Source: Saccharum officinarum (lineage: Eukaryota > Streptophyta > Magnoliopsida > Poales > Poaceae). From it: 64,000 nucleotides of DNA. Positions 1-10,201 of this stretch are shown piece by piece. Below the pieces are notes generated by a model, which saw only the letters and a program-made list of their open reading frames with translations, had not been told where the DNA came from and did not search any database. The stretch covers positions 4,812,191 to 4,876,190 of the forward strand of contig CM036223.1 of assembly GCA_020631735.1 (NCBI GenBank), written 5' to 3'. Each line of letters starts with the position of its first letter. Positions within the stretch are counted from its first letter, which is position 1. Both the position numbers and the translations under genes were made by a program.

Positions 1-1065
1 ATCGTAACTTGGCCCTGTATACTCTTGAAACCAGGTCTGGTCTGTCTTGTGGTTGCTGGCCAGGCTCTAGATTTTTTTGTTATCTCTTGCCAGTGCGGAT
101 TGCATGTCATCGTGATGAAATAATCTGGTTTGCCAAAACGCTGCGCAATGGCCATTGCATTAAGGTACCGTTGCATCATGTCACGATCACCCCCGGGAAA
201 GACCATGGAAAAACAATTCTCTTGCCAACTTCAGAAGCTCTGGTCTCTCCGTTAGAAACTACATCAACCAGCACAATAAACCCATTTTCAGTGATTATTT
301 AATAATGACATATATAATATAATTATATACTAATATAATTTTGCAAAGAACACATTTGCCTCACCTGATATAGTTCACCCGTATGAGTTTTTGGTTTGCG
401 GGTTAGAATACCAATCAAGCCTCATAGACTCAATCTTGATATACATGTCAACAACCCACTGCTGGAAAAGTTGTCCTCCGAATAACATGATGTTAAAAAG
501 ACCCTTTCTAACTTGCATTAAGAAACAATAGTATTCCCGTGCTGTCACAAATTTTCTAGATTGACTTTCCTCCACAAGGCTACTTAAGTATTCACCTTGC
601 TGTATGTCAGCGTCATTTTTAGCCTCATCTGTGTATAATGAAAAATTATTAGAAAAATGAGTACAAAGTTAGATAGGTTTGAATTTATATCTACCCTACT
701 AATATAAGGATATTAAACCTGTAGGCTCAACAGGAGTAGTAGTAGCTTGAACAGTAGATGATCCACTATATGGCATAAATTTATTCTAACCAGTTTCTCC
801 CCTGGGATTAAATAAAGGATATGACAATGGATCATAACAACCATGATATGCTTTGATATATAGTGGGCAGTCTCCTCTTGCATACACTAGCACACTCCTA
901 TCAAAACATCTCTGGGGGTCATTTCCTTTGGTCCATATAGTAGCAACCTATGAGGATGTCGGTGCATTGTACCTTTTATAGGCACAATGATAAGCCAAAC
1001 AAGAACTAATTAGATACTAATTAAGGTAGTAATTAAAATTAAACAAATATAGTGTGGTAGACAAG
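1..1065 (-). pseudogene. Helitron Rep/helicase, middle part (Helitron_like_N region), broken
   Basis: Read on the minus strand, three exons can be followed. Exon 972-719 encodes the stretch with GNDPQRCFDRSVLVYARGD. Exon 628-365 contains VTAREYYCFLMQVRKGLFN and QQWVVDMYIKIESMRLDW. The third exon runs from about 280 to the window edge and contains MQRYLNAMAIAQRFGKPDYF and FITMTCNPHW. These are hallmarks of the N-terminal domain of plant Helitron Rep/helicase proteins, which start rolling-circle transposition. Introns are GT-AG. Lesions: a shift near 395, one in the GGGGG run near 198, one in the A-run near 85, and a stop in exon 972-719. The nuclease HUH motif and the helicase domain lie outside the window. 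The missing N-terminal exons are at 53648-55563, on the opposite strand as assembled. Confidence 0.9.
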
Positions 1066-1070
1066 GTACC
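1066..1070. repeat. Target-site duplication of element A (left copy, GTACC)
   Basis: GTACC lies directly before the TGTCGATG start of A's 5' LTR. Its partner is GGTAC (the reverse complement) at 55559-55563, next to A's other LTR. The site falls on a splice donor of the Helitron helicase gene. Confidence 0.85.
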
Positions 1071-1528
1071 TGTCGATGCGGGACCCATAGGGTTCTCCAA
1101 CGATATGACTACAAGTTGTGGGCCCTGGCTTGGCCCACGGACTGGAGCAAGGAGAGGTGCAGCGTTCGCTACACCGAACCCAAGTAGAATAGGTCAGACT
1201 AGCAGGATCCTATAGAAAGTAACTTCTGTATTTAGTTCAGGACACCTTCTTTGGATCCGACTAGGATTGTAACCGCACCACAACCTTCTCTATCGATATA
1301 AAGAGAGGGCGTGGGCACCCCTGTAAGAGGAGACAATACAACACAATTAATCCAATGTAAAGGTTAACGCCGACTGGACGTAAAGGCTATTACTCGATTA
1401 CGATCGAGGGCCCGAACCAGTATAAATCGACTATCTCTGCGTTCACCATCGAGTTCTAGCATATGCCGAAGCCCGAACAACTGTCCCGAGTACCCCCGTG
1501 ATGGGCTATCGGTGGTCAAACACCAATA
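1071..1528 (+). repeat. 5' LTR of gypsy element A
   Basis: This 458-bp LTR starts TGTCGATGCGGG. It matches 55564-56024 in reverse complement, including a TATAAAG box at 1297-1303 and the CCCGAACCAGTATAAATCG segment. Its end reads CACCAATA where the partner ends CACTGACA. It is followed at 1529 by a primer-binding-like GCTGGCATGCCAGGTAGGGG, comparable with the site after the LTR of element D. The element reads to the right. Confidence 0.88.
1297..1303 (+). promoter_or_regulatory. TATA box of element A 5' LTR
   Basis: TATAAAG sits about halfway into the LTR, as expected for the U3/R promoter of an LTR retrotransposon. The same box is present in the inverted partner LTR. Confidence 0.6.
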
Positions 1529-1699
1529 GCTGGCATGCCAGGTAGGGGCTTTCGGCGCAATCGCGATCAAGAGCTCTATGGATTTCAACAACATGACATT
1601 CCCAACGGGATCAATCTTCATCTTCGGATCGTGGGGTTGCGAGGCGGGCGATGAGGGCAACCTCCAAGGACGTCTCATCAAAGCTCAGGAGGCCCGCGA

Positions 1700-3800
1700 G
1701 GAACTCACTCTTCGACGGGGTTAGCCGGGGATCTCGCCAAAAGATTCTCAGGCCTTACGTTGTCCGAATCGACTCAGGCTCCGATGACAATCAGACTCGA
1801 CTTAGCGTCCAGGTCAGATTCCTTTTCGGGGTCCAATCCGAGTTCTTTTAGAGACAAGCCGAGTTCTTTTCCAATTGGACTCTGAAACACAGCATCAACT
1901 CTTCAAGAGATCAATTCAAACCTATTTCAAGGTTCTTCTAGGAAGTTGGGTCGCCTCCCAACCAGACTCAACAACGTGGCAAGGGCTTATCAAGACTTAC
2001 TCTGAAAAGCAGCCAGTCCAGTACAGAGGCTACATCTTACCAGAGCACAGGAAGGCCTTATATTACCATAACATCTCAAGATTGCCTACTCCATTGGCCA
2101 GGTACTCTTTCCCAGAGCAGTAATACTCGACTAGTTGATGAAGCTATCACTCTACCTTACCAAGAAGGCAGAGCGTTCCGTGATGCCGATGCTCTAACTG
2201 AAGTCGTCAGCAACTCTAGCAGGGTAGGGGTAGAGCTAGCCCGAGAAGTCCTCATGATTCGACGACCACCATCGATGCCACCAACTGCACCTGACGTTAG
2301 GTCTTTGGACGAATCAGAATCAAACATATCACTTAATGCTCCTGAGTACGATGGCAAGTCTGAGGACCAAAAACAAGCTAGAGAAAGAAGGAACAAACTA
2401 AAAGAAGGTCGCAGACGCCGTGCCAGGCAACAAAAAAAAGCTTGGGACACATACAAAGCAGAGCTGGCCGAATACAACAAGATGAAATCAGAGAGATAAG
2501 ACAAAGAGAGGCACGTGGCCGGAGCACACAGAGCTCCTTATGACAAGATACGAGAGGCGCTAGAAGAACTCGAAGCGATCTTGCATCCTGACGAGGAACA
2601 AGTACAACTCCGAGAAGTTCTCCAGACAACGGCCCTGAAGGCACATGACGGAAGAACTCGTTCCAAGCTTCTTGCTAGAACAACTGTCCAAGAATCACAA
2701 AGCCAAAGGAGGTCTACCTTCAAAAGGCTAGGACCAAACGGGAGCCAGAATTGAAAGAAAAGAAGAGACCATGCCCAAAGTAATCAAGTCAAGCATCCGA
2801 GAGAAGAAAGGAGCAAAGCATCTTACCACTCATCCCCACGATTTCTTCCTGGGCTAAATGATAGCTGATAAGAAGGGGGCTGAGTCAAAACACAGAGAAG
2901 CCAGAATGCATGATAGGTTTCCCTATTTTTCAAGGCGACTTGCTTTAGTACGACTGCCTCACAAGTTCAAGCCATCAAACCACTCCAAATATGATGGGAA
3001 GACCAAAACCAAGGCAGTGCCTCAGAATCTACTTGCAATCAATTGAACTAGCTGGCGGAGACAACGATATCAAGACATTGTTCTTTCCCATGGCCCTAGA
3101 AAGCATGCCCCTCCAATGGTTCAACAAATTGAACCTAGGATCAATTAGAGGCTGGGAGGATTTGTAAAGAGCTTTCTGCGAAAATTTCATAGGCATCATT
3201 ACACATCCCATCACGCATGCGGAGCTAAAAGGACTCAAGCAGAAGGGAGATGAAAGCCTCAGGGATTATTATCGACATTTTGAAGAATTACGTGCCCAAG
3301 TACATGACATCATCGAACGAGAAGTGATCAATGCCTTTTCTCACAGGATCATGGCTAAATGGCAATTTCAAGATTTTTGCAAAGAGAACTCAAGGAACAA
3401 TGAAGAATTCAGACACGCAGTAGAAAAGATGATCATGGTAGAAGAAAAGACGAAGGAAAGATTTCCGTACAGAAATAACCGAGAAAACAATAGAGACAAC
3501 TCGGATAGGAGAAATTTTTCAAACATCAGACATCCAGACAGGAAGCGTGGACCAGACAACACCGTCACGATGGCTGACAAAACAAAAAAATTTCAAAATT
3601 CAGGAGATTTGAAGACATTGAGAATATGCATTGTATATAGCACCCGCAAGGAAATCACACAACAGGAGATTGCCGAATTTTCATTGATCGGTATGCAGAA
3701 AAGGAAAAAAACAAGGATAAAGAAGAAGATAACAAGAAGAAAGACGAAGACAAACCAGAAGACAAAGGTTTCCAACAGCCGAAGGGAACAGTTGCAATAA
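1700..3800 (+). pseudogene. Element A gag, decayed
   Basis: Plus-strand reading frames broken by many stops can be followed through a charged, glutamine- and lysine-rich leader (2250-2760). A retrotransposon capsid domain follows at about 3000-3330, with residues such as PMALESMPLQWFNKL and later GDESLRDYYRHFEELRAQVH. After it come a basic, asparagine-rich tail (3340-3580) and a short C/H-rich segment near 3625-3680. Gag forms the virus-like particle that packages element RNA. The start codon cannot be fixed, because the reading frame is open only in pieces. The product is certainly non-functional. Confidence 0.8.
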
Positions 3801-3899
3801 TCTTCTCTAGAGTTCTAGGTTCTAGAAGTAAGCACCAAGACAAGCTGGCTCTCCACAGCATCATGGCAACTCAACCAGCCGTCCCAAGGTACCTGAATT

Positions 3900-5684
3900 G
3901 GTCACAGTACCCATTCTAGTTTTCAAGAGAAGATTAATGGACTAGCGTTGGGAATGCTGGCCTATATCCACTAGTCTTAGATCCAACTATAGTAGGGATG
4001 ATAGTCACCAAGGTCCTGATCGATGGAGGAGCTAGACTCAACATCATATTTTTAGAAACGCTAAGGAAGATAGGGCTGCCGGGTTGATTACCCCAATAGG
4101 AGTGCCATTCTATGGAATAGTACCCGACAAGGCTGTTATGCTGCTCGGACGATTTACTCTACCTGTTACATTTGGAACACCAACCAATTACTGAACCGAA
4201 TTCATCCAATTTGAAGTTGCAGACTTTGAGACATCATATCATGCAATCCTTGGCAGACCATCACTTGCCAAGTTCAGGCTATACCTCACTACCCATACGT
4301 CCTGCTCAAGATGCCAGGGCCTCATGGAATACTCTCCCTCCAGGGCGACTTGAACCCCGCTTTCGATTGTGACATTCAAGCAATCCAGATCGCAGCGAAA
4401 ACACAGGCAGCTGACGGTAGAGAAGAAATTGTCACCGTTGCTGCACAGATGAACCCAGAAGAACTGGATATCCTTGCTAAGAAGCCTGGCATCCTCACAC
4501 TACCAAAAGAAGCCAAAGTGAAGAAAATTGACCTAGGAACTAGTGATCTTAAGAAGATGGCAACCATCAGTGCTCATCTCTCGGCTAAATAGGAACTCGC
4601 GCTCACTAACTTTCTTTGGGATAACAAAGATATCTTCGCTTGGAAGTCGGTGGACATGCCAGGTGTCCCAAGAGAGTTGGTTGAGCATAGAATTGATGTC
4701 AATAAAGGCTCCAAACTAGTCAAACAACGGTTAAGAAAATTTTCACCAAATAAAAAGGTAGCAATACAAAAGGAGATTACAAAATTAGTGGCAGCAAGAT
4801 TTATAAGAGACATTCTTCATCCAGGTTGGCTAGCAAATCCCATTCTAGTATAGAAAAAGAACATGACAGAATGGTATATGTGCGTCGACTACACGGATCT
4901 CAACAAGCATTGCCCAAAGGACCCGTTTGGATTATTGCGAATTGATCAGATTGTCGATTCAACGACAGGATCTACCCTGCTATCTATTCTTGATTGTTAT
5001 TCGGGATATCATCAGATTGCACTAAAAGAAGAAGACTAGAGCAAGACATCTTTCACCACTCCGTTTGGCGCCTATTGCTATAAAACCATGTCTTTCGGAC
5101 TCAAGAACACCAGTGCTACCTATCAAAGAGCTATTCAAACATGCCTCGGTGAACAAATTGGTGACAACACAGAAGCTTATGTTGATGACGTAGTAATAAA
5201 GACAAAGAACCTAGACATGCTAATTGAAGACTTGAAATAGACTTTTGAAAACCTAAATAAGTGGAAGTGGAAATTGAACCCAAACAAGTGCGTTTTTGGG
5301 GTACCATCAGGACAACTACTCGGATTCCTGGTCAGTAATCGAGGGATAGAAGCAAGTACTAAGCAGATTCGAGCCATAATAGAAATGAGACCCTCGCGCT
5401 GTGTAAAAGATGTGCAAAAATTGACAGGAAGCATAGCAGCCCTCAATCGCTTCATCTCACGACTTGGCGAAACAGGACTCCCTTTCTTCAAGCTGTTAAA
5501 AAAGACAAGAAAATTTGAGTGGACAGAGGAAGCCAAGGAGGCTTTTGAAAAGCCTTAAAGTGTACCTCACCCCATCACCCATACTCACACCGCCTAAGAA
5601 GCACAAAGACAAGATGTTATACATAGCGGCAACGTCTATGGTGGTTAGTGCAGCAATCATTGTAGAAAGAGAAGAAGGGCATGT
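3900..5684 (+). pseudogene. Element A protease and reverse transcriptase, decayed and split
   Basis: A protease active-site segment of the LIDGGA type lies at about 4018-4040, with AILGRPSLAKF at about 4240-4270. The reverse transcriptase follows from about 4650: the finger region with VDMPGVPRELVEHRIDV, CVDYTDLNKHCPKDPFG at 4885-4930, and the catalytic YVDDVVIKTK at about 5178-5207. The thumb and RNase H start runs to 5684. In-frame stops occur, among others, near 4590, 4852, 5038 and 5238, with a frameshift near 5556. The frame is cut at 5684 by insertion of element B and resumes at 17897. Confidence 0.87.
5680..5684. repeat. Target-site duplication of element B (left copy, CATGT)
   Basis: CATGT directly precedes the TGTTGATG terminus of B and is repeated at 17892-17896 directly after the TCAACA terminus. 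Removing B and one copy restores the RT/RNase H reading context of A. Confidence 0.95.
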
Positions 5685-6434
5685 TGTTGATGCAAAAGTA
5701 GATCTGCAAACACAAAGGGCTAATACCCGAATTCGATATCCAAAGCGTGCCAGTCGATTTGACCTGTTAATCGACAAGGATGAAGATACGAGCACTTTGG
5801 TCCTGACAACAGCGATACGCCCGGAAGTCACGGCCAAGAGGTACTCACGCGGAACTCGAGGATTGCCGAAGATTGCACTGGAGCAATGCAACTCGCCGAA
5901 TCGATGAGAACTCGTAATAAAAAAGAAAAAATACGTAAATTGACGAAGTCATCGAAAGTAGATGTAAATAAGAGTAAAAGTTGTTTTTGATATATTGATT
6001 GATGTCTCTTACATTGCCCTTCACCCTATATTTATACCCTGATCTACAGAAACATAACCAAATACGACTAGGATACTAAATCCACATCTATGGAAACACA
6101 CGACTTTGACACAACTCAGACTCTATTAAACATATATAAGGAATTTAATTCCTATCTTATTCCATAGTCCGCCTCAGTCACGATGGTATTCTCATCGACT
6201 TCCTTTTTATCGGCAAAATCCCAGTTCCATCGGCAGCAGCCTTCAAACCATCTTTCATCGGCATCGGCAATAATACTCTTAACCCTATCGACAACATTTC
6301 AACTTGGACCCATACGCCGTTACCACTCATAAGCAAACCCATTTTTCATCAGCTATCAATCTACACAATAATCTTTCCCCTGCTGATTAGCCTTTCTTGA
6401 CCATCTTGACACGTGCTAAAAAACGATGTCAACA
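5685..6434 (-). repeat. 3' LTR of element B
   Basis: It is 750 bp with inverted termini TGTTGA/TCAACA. It carries a minus-strand TATAAATATA box (6027-6036) and four ATCGGC motifs between 6205 and 6270. It matches 17142-17891 with seven transitions seen by eye. Confidence 0.95.
6027..6036 (-). promoter_or_regulatory. TATA box in B LTR (element direction)
   Basis: TATATTTATA on the plus strand reads TATAAATATA on the element strand. The equivalent in the 5' LTR, at 17484-17493, would drive genomic RNA. Confidence 0.6.
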
Positions 6435-6449
6435 CATGCCCCCCAATTT
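6435..6449 (-). other. Polypurine tract of element B
   Basis: On the element strand this reads AAATTGGGGGGCATG and abuts the 3' LTR. That is the expected site for priming plus-strand DNA synthesis, and it fixes the element's orientation as minus. Confidence 0.8.
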
Positions 6450-6830
6450 CGGAGTATAAGATATTGATGCTCCGAAATTTACTCCAGATAATGCCTGCCA
6501 TTACCTATTTTTCAACCCATTCTCCAAGCATAACATGATCTGTTACCAAATTTAATCAAATCTAAATCTAATCCATGTATCTCAGTAAATATCGCACATT
6601 TTTCCAAAATAACAATCCATCGGCAAGATCTTATGATAGCAACATCACCATTTTAAAACTGAAAGATCATGTACAAAATATCCTTCAAATCATGATTACT
6701 TGCCATGCCATCAAATCTTCTGCACAATCCCTTGATTGTCGTGCGAACAGTTACCATATCTATCTGAACCACCTTGATCCATCCGCGTACGGCATAGAGA
6801 TAAGTCAAGAATACCCCTACCCCAAATGGC

Positions 6831-6840
6831 CTATAAATAG
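6831..6840 (+). promoter_or_regulatory. TATA box of the antisense PMD gene of B
   Basis: CTATAAATAG is a consensus plant TATA box on the plus strand, about 160 nt before the start codon at 6993. A pyrimidine-rich leader lies between them. It lies outside the LTR, so the antisense gene has its own promoter. Confidence 0.7.
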
Positions 6841-6992
6841 ATTTCTCCGAACTGCTCATCTTCTACCTTCAAACTGCAACCTTTGGCATTCTCTCTCTGG
6901 CGGCAACCCTAACTGCGCATCCTCAACCCACCAGAGCTCACTCCATCGTCATTTTCCAATCACTAGCTCGTGCCCTCATCCTTCTCGAAACA

Positions 6993-9900
6993 ATGGCAGT
7001 CAACTTCAACGTCCCTGCGGTTCGTTTTTATTACTTTTACTTCGACCCTTTTAGCTCCTTGCGAATTCTTACAGTTGGTATTTTTTTTACTTCTTCCATT
7101 TTCTTGATCCTCCAAACTCAGGAACTCCGCAACACACTGGTTATTCCAACCAATCAACCTCCCCTCCATTGCCTAGGTCCAATGGGTGATCCAGATCCAA
7201 CTGACCTGATCAACGCAGAAGCTAATCGTATTCCCTTCAAAGCTCAAAATTTCTCTTTGAATCTATGGAAAGATACATTTCGATCTTGGCCCAAACCTAC
7301 CAGAGGGTGGAAAAACTAGTACTTGAGAGTCAACAGATCAATGCAAGTGTTCTGGGCAGAACGGAAGATAGATCAATGTATCAGGCTATCCATTGCCGAT
7401 ATGCAAAGGAATGAATCCATGATGATAGCTGCCGCTTATTTTTGGTCAGATACCACAAATACCTTCATGTTCGGTCATGGCCCATGTGCCCCTACTCTTG
7501 CCGATGTATATATGCTCACCGGCTTGGATATCTCAACTGTCGATGAAGGCCACATTTTTGGTAGAAAAACTGAGTATAGAGTAAATACACGCAACATTGG
7601 AGGCTGGACAGGATACATCCAAGAGTACCAAAAAACTGGTACTGTCAACCAAAGGGAACACGCCATATTCCTGAATATGTGGTTGGAGAAGTTTATCTTC
7701 TGTGGTCGATCGGTAGGACCAACTAACGCCTTCCTTCCAGCAGCGGAACTCTTGGCCAACGGTGTCAGATTCCCACTTGGCCGATACCTCCTGAGCTCAT
7801 CTTACCACCTTCTCCACCAAGTGTCCCAGAAGCTTCTACTTGGTGAACCCATCGGCAATCTGGGAGGCCCGTGGTGGTTCATCAATATGTGGTTAAACGC
7901 TCACATGCATAAACTTCTACAATGGGATTTCTTTGCCCAAGAATTCCCACGAGAGATCGCCGAAGATTACATCCTTGGAGACGATGAATCGGCAACACGC
8001 CCTCCTCTCAACTTCGGCGAAGCCATAATCGTCCTTCCTGGAACAGAGTCCAATGAAGATCAAATTGGTAGGTTTTTTCAGAATTTCTACCATGGTCTCC
8101 CTCGTGATCTCAGAGCTTGGGTACCCTATATCGATGAGGATAACAAGTTCCCTCTTCTTTTCAATTTTGCCGATAGTGATCTGAACCAAGATAATGATCT
8201 TATGATGGCTATTATTACCCCCAGAGCAATCCCAGTAAACACATTTGGCAGCGGGAAGAATTCCCATATCACTTATGAATTCTACAATCCATCGGCAGTG
8301 TCTCGCCAATTAGCCTTTGGGCAACTGCCGATCAAACTATGCTTTGCCGATGTAATTAAGCCCAGAGAAATTATTACAACTGGGACTGAATGGAGTAGAG
8401 TAGTAAGACTTGCTTCTAATGCCGATATTTCAAATGTTGATCTCTCCGCCTGGTCACCAGCGTCTTTCATCACAGAGTCATATAAGCAATGGTGGCAAGA
8501 GTGGAAAGAACAGTTGTTTTCAACATCCGTTCATACATATCGGCACATGATCGATCCCGACTACGCTGTTCCTGACGATGCAGTGAGTTCCTTTTAACTT
8601 TTGTCTCTCTCCTTCCTTTTATATGTATATTGGTAACTAATCTTCCCTGAAACAGGCCGATAATCCAGTTTCATCAATAAGCAAAAGTGGAAGACCCTTC
8701 AACCTCCACCCTATTTCTCCAGCCTCAACAATTGGCCACAACGCCCCTACCTTAGAGGCCCTAACCTTCCAGAGGACTCGTGCCAAAACTATCACCTCCA
8801 GACCAAGACTAGCAACATACAAGGCCACTCCAATGGCTGTTGCTTCAAGTCTAATCAAGGCTTTTAAGGTAATAACCTTGCTTACTTTGTTTTTCTGTCG
8901 ATGCATACTATATTAACATATAACTATCAGGATGTGAGAGCTGTAGCTAGATTGTCATCAGTAACTCTTCCAATATCAAGCACCACGACCTCTACTCCTT
9001 CTTCAGAGGTATTCTCTTATTTTTACATTCTTTCTGTTAAATATCCAATCTTATACTCGTTTTTGCAGCAACAAACGGGCACATCGGCAAGCACACTAAG
9101 TATGCAAGCTCCCCAATCAACACATGTCAATGCCCCCCAGCCAATTGTCACTGAGGTCCAAATGAAACGCAAAGCTTTAACCGATGCTGAAGCTCAACAA
9201 AAGCGACAGAAATCTACACCAGCTCCTTCATCTGTTCTAACACTTCAAGGGCCGACTACTGATGAAGTTGTAGAAGACATTCCATCAGCATCCCCTGTCG
9301 ATCCTTCGCATGATCTTTTTCAAACCGCTCCTTCAAGCCAAGTTCAAGAAATTGCCCTGAAGCAGGTAAACCGATTAACTGTTTGGTTTATAATATCCCT
9401 AGACATCACAAATAGGATTCCTAACTCCCTTTATTTCACAGGAACAAGATTCTCTCGATAGCTTGTTTTCTTTTGCTATCGACATCTCCGATGATGACGG
9501 AGAAGAAGCGAGCTCTTCCCTGGCATTGGGAGCAATATCGGCAGATACCTATAGCAAACTAGAAGTTCTCCTAAATCTGCTGCAACAAGATACTGCTCAA
9601 CTGGTGATTGATTCAGATCCTGCAAGGACCATCTTTAAAACACTCCGTGGCCAAGTCCCTACCGATGTTGAAGAAATCATCTTCCCAGCAGTCCATCTAG
9701 AGAGCAGACAACTTCAATATCAAAAGGCTGTTCATCGTATTGCCGACAGAGCAGCTCAGGCTCAACTTAAGGAAGAAATGCTACAGCTGAAACAAACTGC
9801 CGATGAGAAACATAAAAGCATCAGCAACTTGCAAGCCTCCGAAGCTGATCTTGAACAGAAAATTTTAGACCTATCGGCAAAAAGGGCAGCTCTGCTAGCT

Positions 9901-10134
9901 GAACTAGAAAAGGTTGAAACAGCCCTGACTCAGGTCAAGCAAGAAAAAGACCATCTTCCTGACGCTATCAAGACCCTTCAACAAGAACAAGACGTCCAAG
10001 CTCGCAAGGCCCTGGTTCTCAAGAAGAAACTCAAGCCTGTGGAAGGAAGTGCCGATGAAGATGCCAAGGAATTAAAAGAAACCGATGAAATTCGCCTGCG
10101 TGCGATATCAGCTATCCATGCTTTGTTAAATTAA
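6993..10134 (+). pseudogene. Antisense gene of element B: Plant Mobile Domain protein with NLS-like motif and coiled-coil tail, one nonsense codon
   Basis: Six exons can be read with GT-AG introns, all phase 0: 6993-7019, 7122-8582, 8656-8868, 8931-9008, 9069-9365 and 9442-10134, giving about 922 residues. Exon 2 encodes a Plant Mobile Domain (also called aminotransferase-like), with the signature TLADVYMLTGL preceded by FWSDTTNTFMFG. This domain is known in Arabidopsis MAIN/MAIL1 silencing factors and in transposon-borne relatives. Exon 5 has a bipartite NLS-like stretch, KRKALTDAEAQQKRQK. Exon 6 is a long heptad-rich coiled coil. The only lesion seen is TAG at 7317-7319, in a context that looks like an original TGG. 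The gene is antisense to the retrotransposon and ends 67 nt from the convergent pol stop. Its function is inferred as nuclear and nucleic-acid associated; no catalytic residues were recognised. Confidence 0.85.
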
Positions 10135-10201
10135 CGCATCGGCAATGATTGATACTTTGTTTTAACTCTAGCCGATAGGATTGTTATCGGCAATTACTCT
10201 T

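Noticed and set aside
9..302. 97-codon plus-strand frame at the window start
   Set aside because: The minus strand encodes clear Helitron helicase motifs over the same bases, so this is its shadow.
690..705. Second TCTACCCTACTAATA-like Helitron start
   Set aside because: It lies inside a helicase intron on the opposite strand, with no matching 3' end nearby. It may be chance or a small fragment.
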